Assembly: GCA_910578215.1 (NCBI GenBank)
Contig: CAJTPH010000028.1
Location: 1-53,857, forward strand
Origin: an uncultured Acetatifactor sp.
GTDB lineage: Bacteria; Bacillota; Clostridia; Lachnospirales; Lachnospiraceae
Direction: 5' to 3'
DNA: 53,857 bases
Shown here: one piece after another, positions 27,096-35,867 of the stretch
How the letters are laid out: each line of letters begins with the position of its first letter
Numbering within the stretch: the stretch's first letter is position 1
Notes under the pieces: generated by a model
Told to the model about the DNA's origin: nothing
Databases searched by the model: none
Seen by the model: only the letters and a program-made list of their open reading frames with translations
Made by a program: the position numbers and the translations under genes

Positions 27096-28577
27096 TTAAA
27101 TAATTATGCAGACCATTCCGCCGTTGCTGTCATTGACAATTTTCTGCATTGTATCCTGCAGCTTTAACTGGCTCTCCTCTCCGATCACGGCTACTTTTGC
27201 AGTTATTCCGTCATTCACCAGCTGCTCCACCGTTTTTCCGAAAATATTGGTGTTCCAGATTCCGCTTTCCATATCAGCCTGATTGATAAACCGGATCAGA
27301 TCCTCCGCCTGCTCCTCCGTTCCCACGATAGGCGCTATCTCCGTTTCTATGTTGGCGCGGATCATATGAATGGAAGGGCTGGATGCCTTGATCTTGACGC
27401 CAAACTTGTTGCCGTGCTTAATAAGCTCAGGCTTTTCCAGAACAATTTCCTCCTTATCCGGAGTCACCACGCCATATCCTTTGATACGAACCATATTCAC
27501 GGCATCCAGCACCTTGGTATATTCGTGCTTCATCGCCGCAAAATCCTTCAGCCTGCTGATAAGCTGGTATTCGTCCGTAATGCTTTCCCCTACCATCTCC
27601 GTCAGCATCTCGTAATAATAAGACTCCTCCACATCTATGGTAATACGGATAATTCCGTCGGCAAGGCTGACCGTGTCGGTCTTACACCGCCTTATGTACT
27701 CGCTCTCCAGGGCTACGGGCTTCTCCAGCACGTCCCGGATGGTATTGTACTCCTTCATCAGGGATCTGGCCTTCTCCACCATATCCTGCTTCATCCGGTT
27801 ATCCATGGACAGCATTTCCACCCACTTGGGCATATAAAATTCCAACGCTGATATGGGGAACTCATAAAGCACATTCTCCAGCAGCATGTTGATGTCCTCT
27901 TTCTTCAGCTGTTCACAGTTTACCGTGACGGCAGACACCTGATACTTGTCGCTGATTTCCTTCGCCACCCGTTTCGCGTCCTCGGAATAGGGCTTCTGGC
28001 TGTTTACCAGCACAAGAAAGGGTTTTTTCAGCTTCTTCAGGGCAAGAATCGTCTTTTCCTCCGCCTCCATATAGCTGCTTCTGGGAATCTCCCCAAAGCT
28101 GCCGTCCGTAGTGACGACCAGCCCTATGGTGGAATGATCGTTCATCACCTTGTCAGTACCGATTTCCGCCGCCTGGGTAAAGGGAATCTCATAGTCAAAC
28201 CACGGCGTTTTTACCATGCGCTCCACATCTTCTTCCATGTGCCCCGCCGCTCCGTCCACCATGTAGCCCACACAGTCGATCAGCCGCACCGACACCGGAA
28301 TATCTCCGTTTAACGTCACCTGCGCCGCCTCGTTGGGGATAAATTTGGGTTCTGTGGTGGTAATGGTCTTGCCGCCCGCGCTCTGGGGCAGCTCATCCTG
28401 AGCGCGGGCCTTTGCATGCTCATCCTCCATGTAAGGCAGCACCATCTCCTCCATAAACCGCTTGATAAAGGTGGATTTGCCCGTGCGCACCGGTCCCAGC
28501 ACGCCTATGTATATCTCTCCGTTGGTTCGTTTCTGTATATCGTGGTAAAGGTCATAGGTATTCGCTGCATATTCCAT
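27096..28577 (-). CDS. spoIVA: Stage IV sporulation protein A
   Basis: 493 residues, the normal length. Walker A GPVRTGKST near residues 28-36, with the family N-terminus DLYHDIQKRTNGEIYIGVLGP and long coiled middle. SpoIVA hydrolyses ATP to polymerise on the forespore surface and forms the base of the coat in the mother cell. The end NDSNGGMVCIII matches the conserved C-terminus needed for localisation. Single gene with a strong terminator; a 9-bp inverted repeat lies just before its SD. Confidence 0.97.
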   Translation of the reverse strand: MEYAANTYDLYHDIQKRTNGEIYIGVLGPVRTGKSTFIKRFMEEMVLPYMEDEHAKARAQDELPQSAGGKTITTTEPKFIPNEAAQVTLNGDIPVSVRLIDCVGYMVDGAAGHMEEDVERMVKTPWFDYEIPFTQAAEIGTDKVMNDHSTIGLVVTTDGSFGEIPRSSYMEAEEKTILALKKLKKPFLVLVNSQKPYSEDAKRVAKEISDKYQVSAVTVNCEQLKKEDINMLLENVLYEFPISALEFYMPKWVEMLSMDNRMKQDMVEKARSLMKEYNTIRDVLEKPVALESEYIRRCKTDTVSLADGIIRITIDVEESYYYEMLTEMVGESITDEYQLISRLKDFAAMKHEYTKVLDAVNMVRIKGYGVVTPDKEEIVLEKPELIKHGNKFGVKIKASSPSIHMIRANIETEIAPIVGTEEQAEDLIRFINQADMESGIWNTNIFGKTVEQLVNDGITAKVAVIGEESQLKLQDTMQKIVNDSNGGMVCIII

Positions 28578-28595
28578 ATATTAAGCCTCCTGCTA

Positions 28596-28624
28596 TTTGC
28601 CTGCTTAATATATATGCAGGCAAA
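28596..28624 (-). promoter_or_regulatory. Perfect inverted repeat upstream of the spoIVA RBS
   Basis: TTTGCCTGC and GCAGGCAAA (9 bp each) flank an 11-nt AT spacer, ending a few bases before the AGGAGG of spoIVA. It could be an operator or an mRNA hairpin affecting translation. Not T-tract followed, so not a terminator. Confidence 0.45.
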
Positions 28625-28730
28625 ACCCTTCTCATGACAAAAAAATAACTTATTTCTCCATTGAGAAGCACCCAGAGCCGCAAAAAAACGTAATTAAGAC
28701 AATACAGAAAAAACAGTGCTGATTTTACAT

Positions 28731-28813
28731 AAAAAAGTGGAACCGCCCCGCGGCATGCTGCTTTTGCTTAAAGCGGCTTGCCCTCAACGGACCCGATTCC
28801 CTTTTTTGGTTCC
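28731..28813 (-). terminator. Possible structured RNA or terminator after tyrS
   Basis: GGAACC (28813-28808) can pair with GGTTCC (28744-28739) around a GC-rich ~63-nt interior, followed by ACTTTTTT on the minus strand. It lies between tyrS and spoIVA. The simplest view is a large-loop terminator of tyrS; the GC-rich core in an AT-rich gap could also be a structured RNA. I did not match it to a known class. The rest of 28625-28879 shows nothing else. Confidence 0.35.
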
Positions 28814-28879
28814 TATATCGTCATGCTTGAATCATTGACTTTAAATGCAATTTAATTTCGTTGAATATTTTAGTATCGT

Positions 28880-30166
28880 TTATTTCTTCAATACTACTCT
28901 CTTATAACTTTTCTTGCCGCGTCTGACAACAATCCCCTCGCCGGACAGCTGCTCCACAGTGAATGTGGCCTTGACATCGCCCACCTTCTCATTGTCAACG
29001 GTGACGCCGCCCTGTTCCACCGCACGTCTGGCATCAGAGCGGGACACGTTCAGCCCTGCCTTCACCAGCACGCTCAAAATATCGATGGTCCCGTTCTGGA
29101 AATCGCTTTCCTCCAGTTCACATACAGGCATATTCTCAGAGTCTCCGCCGCCTCCAAACAGCGCTCTGGCGCTCTCCTGCGCCTTGGCCGCCTCCTCCTC
29201 TCCGTGTACCATCTTGGTAAGCTCGAAGGCAAGGATCTCCTTTGCCTGATTCAGCTGGCTGCCCTCCCACGCATCCATCTCCTCTATCTGCTCTAAGGGA
29301 AGGAAGGTCAGCATCCGCAGACCCTTCATCACATCCGCATCATCCACGTTTCTCCAGTATTGGTAAAACTCGTAGGGAGACGTTTTCTCCGCATCCAGCC
29401 ACACGGCGCCCTTCTGGGTCTTTCCCATCTTGTTTCCCTCGGAATTCAAAAGAAGCTTAATGGTCATGGCATAAGCGTCCTTTCCCAGCTTCCTGCGGAT
29501 CAGCTCTGTGCCGCCCAGCATGTTGCTCCACTGGTCGTCGCCTCCGAACTGCATATTGCAGCCATATTTCTCGTACAGACACAGGAAATCGTAGCTCTGC
29601 ATGATCATGTAGTTAAACTCAAGAAAGCTTAACCCCTTCTCCATACGCTGCTTATAGCACTCCGCCGTGAGCATGCGGTTCACGGAAAAATGCGCCCCGA
29701 TATCCCTGATAAACTCCACATAATTCAAATTTCTCAGCCAATCCGCATTGTTTACCAATATTGCCCTGGAATTCCCTCCATCCGCCGTCTGACCGCTTCC
29801 GGATTTCTCCCTGCCGGCGTCCGCGCCGTCCTCAAACTCAATAAAACGGCTCATCTGCTTTTTAAAGCATTCACAATTATGATCTATGGTCTCCTCTGTC
29901 ATCATGGTGCGCAGGTCCGTCCTGCCGGAGGGGTCTCCGATCATGGCGGTGCCGCCGCCAAGCACGGCGATAGGCTTGTTGCCTGCCATCTGCAGACGCT
30001 TCATCAGACACAGTGCCATGAAATGCCCCACATGAAGACTGTCCGCGGTAGGGTCAAAGCCGATGTAAAACACCGCCTTCCCATTGTTGATCAACTCCTT
30101 GATCTCCTCCTCGTCGGTGAGCTGCGCCAGCAGCCCACGCGCTTTTAACTCGTCAAATACCGTCAT
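28880..30166 (-). CDS. tyrS: Tyrosyl-tRNA synthetase
   Basis: 428 residues from MTVFDELKARG. Class I signature as PTADSLHVGHFMALC (HIGH region) and EGNKMGKTQKG (KMSKS region), then a C-terminal S4 RNA-binding domain (GLNVSRSDARRAVEQGGVTVDNE). An insertion rich in Gly/Ser (DGADAGREKSGSGQTADGGNS, near 125-150) is unusual. AGGAGA lies before the ATG at 30166; the longer open frame upstream runs through the T-box RNA and is not coding. Expression is controlled by the T-box at 30214-30543. Confidence 0.96.
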   Translation of the reverse strand: MTVFDELKARGLLAQLTDEEEIKELINNGKAVFYIGFDPTADSLHVGHFMALCLMKRLQMAGNKPIAVLGGGTAMIGDPSGRTDLRTMMTEETIDHNCECFKKQMSRFIEFEDGADAGREKSGSGQTADGGNSRAILVNNADWLRNLNYVEFIRDIGAHFSVNRMLTAECYKQRMEKGLSFLEFNYMIMQSYDFLCLYEKYGCNMQFGGDDQWSNMLGGTELIRRKLGKDAYAMTIKLLLNSEGNKMGKTQKGAVWLDAEKTSPYEFYQYWRNVDDADVMKGLRMLTFLPLEQIEEMDAWEGSQLNQAKEILAFELTKMVHGEEEAAKAQESARALFGGGGDSENMPVCELEESDFQNGTIDILSVLVKAGLNVSRSDARRAVEQGGVTVDNEKVGDVKATFTVEQLSGEGIVVRRGKKSYKRVVLKK

Positions 30167-30213
30167 TTTCCTGTTCTCCTTTTCTATTGTTGCCCTGACC
30201 CCCAAAAATCCGC

Positions 30214-30543
30214 AAAAAAAGTCCCGTTCTCTCTGCCAACGACAGAAAGGACGAGACTCATAAGCCCGTGTTACCACCTTTTTTCCCACAGAATTCACAT
30301 TCTGCGGCTCAGCAAGTATCCAGAGGAATGTTCCATTCCAATAATACCCTTGACCGATATCGGGGTCCGCCGTCAAAGCCTACTCTGCGGCACATACCGC
30401 ATTTGGGTTTGCTGCTCCGAGATGTATTTCCCCTTAAGCTTTTCGCGCCTCTCACCTGCCGGCTGCTCTCTGTGAAAAGTGAATTAAAGGTACTTCTTCT
30501 CTTCATCGCATTCACGCATATTGTACAAACATTTCATGAAATG
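30214..30543 (-). ncRNA. T-box leader (Tyr) of tyrS
   Basis: On the minus strand a canonical T-box AGGTGGTAACACGGG (30279-30265) is followed by a terminator with arms 30257-30241 and 30236-30221 and a T7 tract (30220-30214). The Stem I region has a UAC triplet at 30426-30424 in GGAAAUACAUCUCGG, the expected specifier codon for tyrosine. Uncharged tRNA-Tyr would stabilise the antiterminator and switch on tyrS. The promoter is immediately upstream. Confidence 0.93.
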
Positions 30544-30550
30544 TGGCTTT

Positions 30551-30579
30551 ATTATACAGAGGCCGACCGGGATTGTCAA
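30551..30579 (-). promoter_or_regulatory. Near-consensus sigma-A promoter of the tyrS T-box transcript
   Basis: TTGACA (30579-30574), 17-nt spacer, TATAAT (30556-30551). Both hexamers are perfect. Transcription would start near 30544. Confidence 0.9.
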
Positions 30580-30659
30580 GTGTTTTATTGTAAAAATTTT
30601 TCCAAAATTTTCAGAAACAACTTTTATTTAAGGAATAAAAGATCCTCCTGCTTTTTCTT

Positions 30660-32123
30660 CTATTCAATCAGGTACAGAGACACTATGCTCTGCAGGATAT
30701 CCGCCACCTCCTCAGCGGATTTCTGACCCTTAAAGAAAGGCTCGACCTCCTCGGACCAGATTGAAAGCAACGTAAAATCTGTTTCAAAGACCGATCTGTA
30801 AGAATTGTCGATTATACGGAGAACAGCCTGCTTATCCTCCTCTGTAAAGCCCTTATACCCATCTTCTCTTCTCTCTTTGGTATAGGGGTTTGTACTGTGT
30901 GTATAATAGTCATCCGGACCCGCCACATAATCCACATTAGCCTGCAGGCCCCGCTCAAGCGAGTCCTTTCTCACCGGAAACATCATACCTATCGGCGAAC
31001 TGTAACCCTGAATATAGTTTGGCGGCATCGGCTGCTGATATTCCTCGGAGACCAGATATTCCAAAAACGCCCAGGCGCCCTCTTTGTTTTTGGCACCGGC
31101 ATTCATGCCATATTGCTGGAAATTAAACCCCATCTCATATTGCAGACTTCCGTCAGCGGTTGGATATCCGGCAATTTCATAGCTGTCGCCAAAGGCTTCC
31201 TGAATATCCAGATAGGTACTCATCCCCAAGCTCATTACAATCGCTACATTCATGGACAGATAAGTTTTCCCACGGATCAGTTCAGCCCTTGTGGCATCCT
31301 TGTCCACTGCCTCATAGCTGTAATCGCTCAACGCTTTTAAATCTTTCAGCAGAGCAATAAATTCATCGCTGTCAAAGCTGCAGCTCCTGTTATCCCAGTC
31401 AATAAAGGCCGCCATATATTCCCTCAGCTCCGACAGAATCTGCGCGGTGGGGTTCTTGATCTGGGCATTCAGCATACAGCCCGGATTTTTCTTCCCCAGT
31501 TCAATGTAATCCCTCCCGCTCCACGCGCCATCCTTTGTATGACCCTTTTCTACAAGAATTCCGTAGCAGCAAAAGCTTGGAAACAAAAAATACAGCTTAT
31601 CATCCACGCTTCCCGCACGCCAGACAGCATCCACAATATCTTCCCTGTTTACTGCACTGCTGCGCTCAAAGTAAGGAGTCAGATCCTCCAAAACGCCCTG
31701 AGCCACAAGCAAATCCCCGCTGACACCCAGAAACAGGTTGTACAAATCCGTACCCTGCTTTCTGGCAATATCCAAAAGAAAATGGTCATAGCTTCCGTAT
31801 ACCTCAATACTGACAAAATACCGCTCTTGTGCCTTATTGAAAGCATTGACAGCCTGATACATGGGCGATTCGGCATTTACAGCGCCAAAAGTGCCCAGAG
31901 TAACGACTTGCCTTCCCTCCGGGACAATCTGCGCGGGCATGGGAACACGCAGCTGTTCTTCCGGATCGACAGGATGGGGGGATTGGGCCGACTCCCCAAC
32001 GCTTCCAAGCCCTTCGCCGCTTTGAACTTCCGGATTTCTGTCCCGTTTGTCCGCTCCACAGCCGGAAAAGCAAAGACAGCAGGATAAGACACATATAGCC
32101 GCTGTTTTAAAAAACCTTGTCAT
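30660..32123 (-). CDS. Solute-binding lipoprotein, orphan (SBP family 1-like)
   Basis: 487 residues from MTRFFKTAA. Lipoprotein signal peptide with lipobox FSGC (lipidated Cys22), then a Ser/Pro/Glu-rich linker and an extracellular solute-binding fold (VVTLGTFGAVNAESPMYQAVNAFNKAQ; GIDxxG region replaced by MSLGMSTYLDIQEAFGDSYEIAGYP; AWAFLEYLVSEEYQ). Similar to carbohydrate-binding ABC components but no permease or ATPase is adjacent. A start at 32156 would overlap the upstream gene (ATGA) and add 11 residues. Ligand unknown. Confidence 0.85.
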   Translation of the reverse strand: MTRFFKTAAICVLSCCLCFSGCGADKRDRNPEVQSGEGLGSVGESAQSPHPVDPEEQLRVPMPAQIVPEGRQVVTLGTFGAVNAESPMYQAVNAFNKAQERYFVSIEVYGSYDHFLLDIARKQGTDLYNLFLGVSGDLLVAQGVLEDLTPYFERSSAVNREDIVDAVWRAGSVDDKLYFLFPSFCCYGILVEKGHTKDGAWSGRDYIELGKKNPGCMLNAQIKNPTAQILSELREYMAAFIDWDNRSCSFDSDEFIALLKDLKALSDYSYEAVDKDATRAELIRGKTYLSMNVAIVMSLGMSTYLDIQEAFGDSYEIAGYPTADGSLQYEMGFNFQQYGMNAGAKNKEGAWAFLEYLVSEEYQQPMPPNYIQGYSSPIGMMFPVRKDSLERGLQANVDYVAGPDDYYTHSTNPYTKERREDGYKGFTEEDKQAVLRIIDNSYRSVFETDFTLLSIWSEEVEPFFKGQKSAEEVADILQSIVSLYLIE

Positions 32124-32152
32124 TCTCTCATCCCTTTGACCTCTCCAAAACT

Positions 32153-32509
32153 TCATCTCAAGGTTGCGTAGGGCTTGTCAAAGCCGCAGCATTGCCAATA
32201 AAAGGTATTGTAATCATCCGAATCCACAAAGCCGCAGTCCACGCATTCATAGTGGATAATATAATGCCTTACCATTTCCAGGTCCGAACCAAACCTAAAA
32301 TGCTCACAGTCACGATCTGAGCCGGAGGGGTAGCTGCCCATATATTCTTCACTGACCCAAACAGACCCGTCACCGCATATTCTGCACGGATCAGAATCGA
32401 TTCCAATGTAATGTATATCGCCGGCCAACACGGACATACAGCTCGCAGCGCCAATCGCCACCCCTGCGGCTGCAGCAGCAATTTTCTTTGAAAGATTTTT
32501 CCCAGACAT
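32153..32509 (-). CDS. Small secreted Cys-rich protein
   Basis: 118 residues. N-terminal signal peptide (KKIAAAAAGVAIGAASCMSVLAG) and a soluble part of ~90 residues with two CxxC pairs (CRICG and CVDCG) and a further CC near the end, likely a zinc-ribbon or disulphide module. The N-terminus after processing starts near DIHYIGIDSDPC. Aromatic- and Asp-rich. I do not recognise a family. It is upstream of, and 4-nt overlapped or 30 nt from, the lipoprotein gene, so the two are probably co-expressed. Confidence 0.7.
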   Translation of the reverse strand: MSGKNLSKKIAAAAAGVAIGAASCMSVLAGDIHYIGIDSDPCRICGDGSVWVSEEYMGSYPSGSDRDCEHFRFGSDLEMVRHYIIHYECVDCGFVDSDDYNTFYWQCCGFDKPYATLR

Positions 32510-32646
32510 AATTTCTCATCCTTTACTTTTTATTTTATAGAATTGCCGCGCGCTATTATCTATATGTCTTAAGTTTATCACACTACTCGTTTGTTGTCAA
32601 TAGATCCGCAAAAAAATATTACATTAATGAAAACATCTCAGAAACC

Positions 32647-32804
32647 GGTTCAGACCGTCCACCGTCAGCGAGCTGACGCATCCTATCTATTCACCATCAG
32701 TTTTACCATGGCCTGGTTCAGACCGTCAACTGTCAGCGAGCTGACGCGTCCTATCTATTCACCATCAGTTTTACCATCGCCTGGTTCAGGCCGTCAACTG
32801 TCAG
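32647..32804 (-). repeat. 68-bp tandem repeat (2.3 copies) covering the 3' end of the VWA gene
   Basis: On the minus strand copy 1 runs 32804-32737, copy 2 32736-32669, and a partial third 32668-32647. Copy 1 contains the last ~18 codons and the TAG stop of the VWA gene; copy 2 repeats them nearly identically out of use. Each copy junction carries a small CGTCAG/CTGACG hairpin. Confidence 0.9.
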
Positions 32805-33953
32805 CTTGTACATGGGAAATAGCTCCTTCACCGCCGTCTCCGCCTCTCTCCAGGGCGCCCGTCCCGGCGCCATCTTGGGATTCAGCCAGACCACCTTTTT
32901 ATATTTTCTTTTGACAAGCTTCAGCCACTCATAGCCGGACAGGCCGCCGTTTGGCCCCCTGTAATTTCCGGTGTCCGAATAAAGCTCCTCGGGAGCCATG
33001 GCGGCGTCCCCGACAATAATCACCTTATAGTCGCTGTCCACATTGCGGAACATCCACTCCGTGTCGATCCAGTCCCCGTTTTCACACTCGGGAGTTTTGT
33101 AGAGCTTGCTGTAGATACAGTTGTGGAAGTAATAGGTCTTCACATCCTTGTAATGGTTGGACTTGTGCACCGCCTGGAACAGATCGTTCAACAGACTGCT
33201 GAAGGGTATCATGGTACCGCCGGAATCCATGAGCAGCAAAAGCTTTACCGCATTTTTCCGAGGCTTCTGCATGACGATCTGAAGGCAGCCGCCGTTATTG
33301 CAGGTCTTGTTTACCGTTCCGTCGATATCAAGCTCCGACTCCGGAATATCAAGCCTGCTGGAAAACTGCCGAAGCTTCCGGAATGCAAGCTGGAACTGCC
33401 GGTTGTCCAGCACCCTGTCATCCCTGAAATCCCGGTATTTCCTGGCTCCCACTACCTGAAAGGCGGACTGGTAACCAGTGGTGCCGCCTACCCGCACGCC
33501 GCCTACGTTGCCGCCCATATTGCCGAAGGAGGTCTTTCCCATGGTGCCTATCCAGAAGCTTCCTCCGTTGTGCTCCTCGTTCTGGTCCCGCAGCCGCTGC
33601 TTGAAGGTCTCCTCAACCTGCTCCTTGTCTACCTGTATATCCTCCACCTGATTCAAATGGGCGCGCGCCTCCTCGTGGGCCAGCTCCAGCATGTCGGACT
33701 TGTCCAGCCAGCGCAGCATCTCCTTCCCCACCTCGGTCTCCTTCTGCGCAGGCTTAAAGCACTCCTCGAAAGCCAGATCGAATTTGTCAAAATCCGTCTC
33801 GCTCTTTACAAGGATCATCCGCGCAACATAATAAAACTGCGTCAGGGAGCTGCCGCATAAATCCTTGTCCAGCGCCTCCTGCAGGGTGAGGAACTCGCCC
33901 AGAGTGACACGCAGCCCCTTCTCACGCAACGACTCAAAAAATTTGATAAACAT
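32751..33953 (-). CDS. VWA domain-containing protein (CoxE-like)
   Basis: 400 residues. N-terminal helical domain, a middle Gly-rich part (SFGNMGGNVGGVRVGGTTG), and a C-terminal von Willebrand A domain starting KLLLLMDSGGTM. The usual MIDAS DxSxS is DSGGT here, so metal binding may be altered. It pairs with the MoxR ATPase 34065-34886, as CoxE-like and MoxR-type proteins do elsewhere in chaperone or cofactor-insertion systems; no third partner is evident. The stop codon lies in a tandem repeat. Confidence 0.87.
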   Translation of the reverse strand: MFIKFFESLREKGLRVTLGEFLTLQEALDKDLCGSSLTQFYYVARMILVKSETDFDKFDLAFEECFKPAQKETEVGKEMLRWLDKSDMLELAHEEARAHLNQVEDIQVDKEQVEETFKQRLRDQNEEHNGGSFWIGTMGKTSFGNMGGNVGGVRVGGTTGYQSAFQVVGARKYRDFRDDRVLDNRQFQLAFRKLRQFSSRLDIPESELDIDGTVNKTCNNGGCLQIVMQKPRKNAVKLLLLMDSGGTMIPFSSLLNDLFQAVHKSNHYKDVKTYYFHNCIYSKLYKTPECENGDWIDTEWMFRNVDSDYKVIIVGDAAMAPEELYSDTGNYRGPNGGLSGYEWLKLVKRKYKKVVWLNPKMAPGRAPWREAETAVKELFPMYKLTVDGLNQAMVKLMVNR

Positions 33954-34053
33954 ATACCCCCGCTCTCCCTTTTTTGTTCCCTTTCTTCCTGCCTGCCTTT
34001 TCCATGGCTCTGCAAAACCACTCCGTCAGCATTTGCTTCGCAGTCTGCCCCAT
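33934..34053 (-). CDS. Possible small protein between moxR and the VWA gene
   Basis: A 39-residue frame (MGQTAKQMLTEWFCRAMEKA then a Lys/Gly-rich tail) starts seven bases after GGAG and overlaps the VWA start by 20 nt. The N-terminal half looks amphipathic helical. It may be real or a leader; conservation in relatives would decide. Confidence 0.4.
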   Translation of the reverse strand: MGQTAKQMLTEWFCRAMEKAGRKKGNKKGRAGVYVYQIF

Positions 34054-34064
34054 TCCAATCTCCT

Positions 34065-34886
34065 TTACAAATTCCCTCTTTGCTGCCTCACCAGCTCCAG
34101 ATCCTCATCCTTTTTAACCACCACGCCGATAAAGGGCAGCCTTGCCCTGATGGTATCCGCGGAAATACCGCCCACCTGCAGGGCGTTAATCCAGTCGATC
34201 AGCTCCGAGGTGCTGGGCTTTTTGCGGATATCCCGGATTGCCCTGATGTTGTAGAATACCTCCATGGCATTCTTTAACAGGTTGTCCTCCACATTGGGGA
34301 AGTGCACCCGGACGATCTCCTCCATCAGGCTCTCGTCCGGAAAGTCGATATAGTGGAAAATACAGCGCCGCAGGAATGCGTCCGGCAGCTCCTTCTCCGC
34401 ATTGGAGGTAATAATCACAATAGGGCGCTGCTTGGCCCTGACAGTGCGCTTTGTCTCGTTTATATAAAACTCCATCTGGTCCAGCTCCCACAGAAGGTCA
34501 TTGGGAAATTCCAGGTCCGCCTTGTCGATCTCGTCGATCAGGAGCACCACCTGCTCCTGGCTGTCAAATGCCTCCCCAAGCTTTCCCAGTTTAATATAGC
34601 GCGCAATATCGTCCACGCCCTCCTCGCCGAACTGTCCGTCATAAAGGCGCTGGATAGTGTCGTAAACATACAGACCCTCCTGTGCCTTGGTGGTGGATTT
34701 GATGTTCCAGATTATAAGCTTCTTGCCCAACGCCTTTGCCACCGCTTCCGCCAGCATGGTCTTGCCTGTTCCCGGCTCACCCTTTATAAGAAGCGGCTTC
34801 CTCAGGGCAATGGCTATATTCACGCTGGCCATCAGCTCCTCTCCCGCCACATATTCCTCTGTTCCCTGAAATCCCTGTTGTTCCAT
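34065..34886 (-). CDS. MoxR-family AAA+ ATPase
   Basis: 273 residues. Walker A GEPGTGKTML (about 37-46), Walker B VVLLIDEIDKAD (about 108-119), sensor 1 IIITSNAEKELPDAFLRRC with the arginine finger, and the C-terminal helical lid. MoxR proteins act as chaperones that insert cofactors or assemble complexes with a VWA partner; the partner is 32751-33953. Its 3' end is followed by TAA and AGGAGA for the small frame. Confidence 0.93.
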   Translation of the reverse strand: MEQQGFQGTEEYVAGEELMASVNIAIALRKPLLIKGEPGTGKTMLAEAVAKALGKKLIIWNIKSTTKAQEGLYVYDTIQRLYDGQFGEEGVDDIARYIKLGKLGEAFDSQEQVVLLIDEIDKADLEFPNDLLWELDQMEFYINETKRTVRAKQRPIVIITSNAEKELPDAFLRRCIFHYIDFPDESLMEEIVRVHFPNVEDNLLKNAMEVFYNIRAIRDIRKKPSTSELIDWINALQVGGISADTIRARLPFIGVVVKKDEDLELVRQQRGNL

Positions 34887-34990
34887 ATATCATGCACCTT
34901 TCCCTTGAAATTCATTTATTTTCATGTTACGATATTCCTGTTACAAAATCAAGTAAAAACTACTACAATTGAAAACCCGAGGATTATAAA

Positions 34991-35848
34991 ATGCTGCAGA
35001 ACCTATTTGAAAAAAATTGTTCGATTTCCTTTGAAGTTTTTCCCCCGAAAAAGGACGGGGAATTTGACGCCGCCTTTGAGCTGCTGAATGCTCTTGGCAG
35101 CTTAAAGCCCGATTTTATCAGCGTTACCTATGGCGCCGGAGGAAGCCGTTCCGCCAAGACCGTAGAAATCGCATCCTACATCCAAAACACGCTGCATATC
35201 GACGCCATGGCGCATATGACCTGTGTGGGCAGCCGCAAGGAAGACCTGCTCCGGGTATACCGCGCCCTTAAGGAAAACAATGTACAGCATGTGCTTGCAC
35301 TGCGCGGCGACCGCCCCAAGGACATGTCCGACGAGCAGTTCCATTCAAGAGAATTTGAGCATGCCAGCGACATGATAAGCTTTCTGAAGGAAAACACAGA
35401 CCTGCACATTGCCGGCGCGTGCTATCCCGAAAAGCACTTTGAGGCGTTCAGCATGGAGGCAGATTTAAAAAATTTAAAGGCAAAGCAGGATGCGGGTGCG
35501 GCATTTTTTATCAGCCAGCTCTTTTTTGACAACGATTATTTCTATACGTTCCTGGAAAAGGCAGAGAAAAAGGGAATCACAATCCCTGTCTGTGCGGGAA
35601 TCATGCCCATCACCACCGCCAAACAGCTGGGCACTACCGTCACTCTGTCCGGCTCCAGTATACCAAAGGCTCTGTCCGATTTGTTTGCAGCCTATGCCGA
35701 TAACCCGGAGGATATGCGAAAGGCAGGCATCGATTATGCCGTCCGCCAGATCCGCGACCTGCAGGAAAACGGCGTAAACCACATACATATCTACACCATG
35801 AACAAGCCTAAAATGGCTGCGGAAATCATGAGCGCCATCTATCGATAG
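34991..35848 (+). CDS. metF: 5,10-methylenetetrahydrofolate reductase
   Basis: 285 residues, the usual length of MetF. FAD-dependent TIM barrel: SFEVFPPKKDGEF (substrate Glu), VTYGAGGS, MAHMTCVGSRKEDLL, LALRGDRPKDM and FFISQLFFDNDYFY. Reduces methylene-THF to methyl-THF for methionine synthesis; in anaerobes it also links to the Wood-Ljungdahl methyl branch. One of few plus-strand genes; it is divergent from moxR across ~100 bp that should hold both promoters (weak TTGAAA-17-TACGAT near 34908 is possible). No SAM riboswitch is seen. Confidence 0.95.
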   Translation: MLQNLFEKNCSISFEVFPPKKDGEFDAAFELLNALGSLKPDFISVTYGAGGSRSAKTVEIASYIQNTLHIDAMAHMTCVGSRKEDLLRVYRALKENNVQHVLALRGDRPKDMSDEQFHSREFEHASDMISFLKENTDLHIAGACYPEKHFEAFSMEADLKNLKAKQDAGAAFFISQLFFDNDYFYTFLEKAEKKGITIPVCAGIMPITTAKQLGTTVTLSGSSIPKALSDLFAAYADNPEDMRKAGIDYAVRQIRDLQENGVNHIHIYTMNKPKMAAEIMSAIYR

Positions 35849-35867
35849 CATGGAACAAATCCTGTAG

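Noticed and set aside
30167..30376. N-terminal extension of tyrS to 498 residues.
   Set aside because: This part is T-box RNA and terminator; the family N-terminus and SD fit the ATG at 30166.
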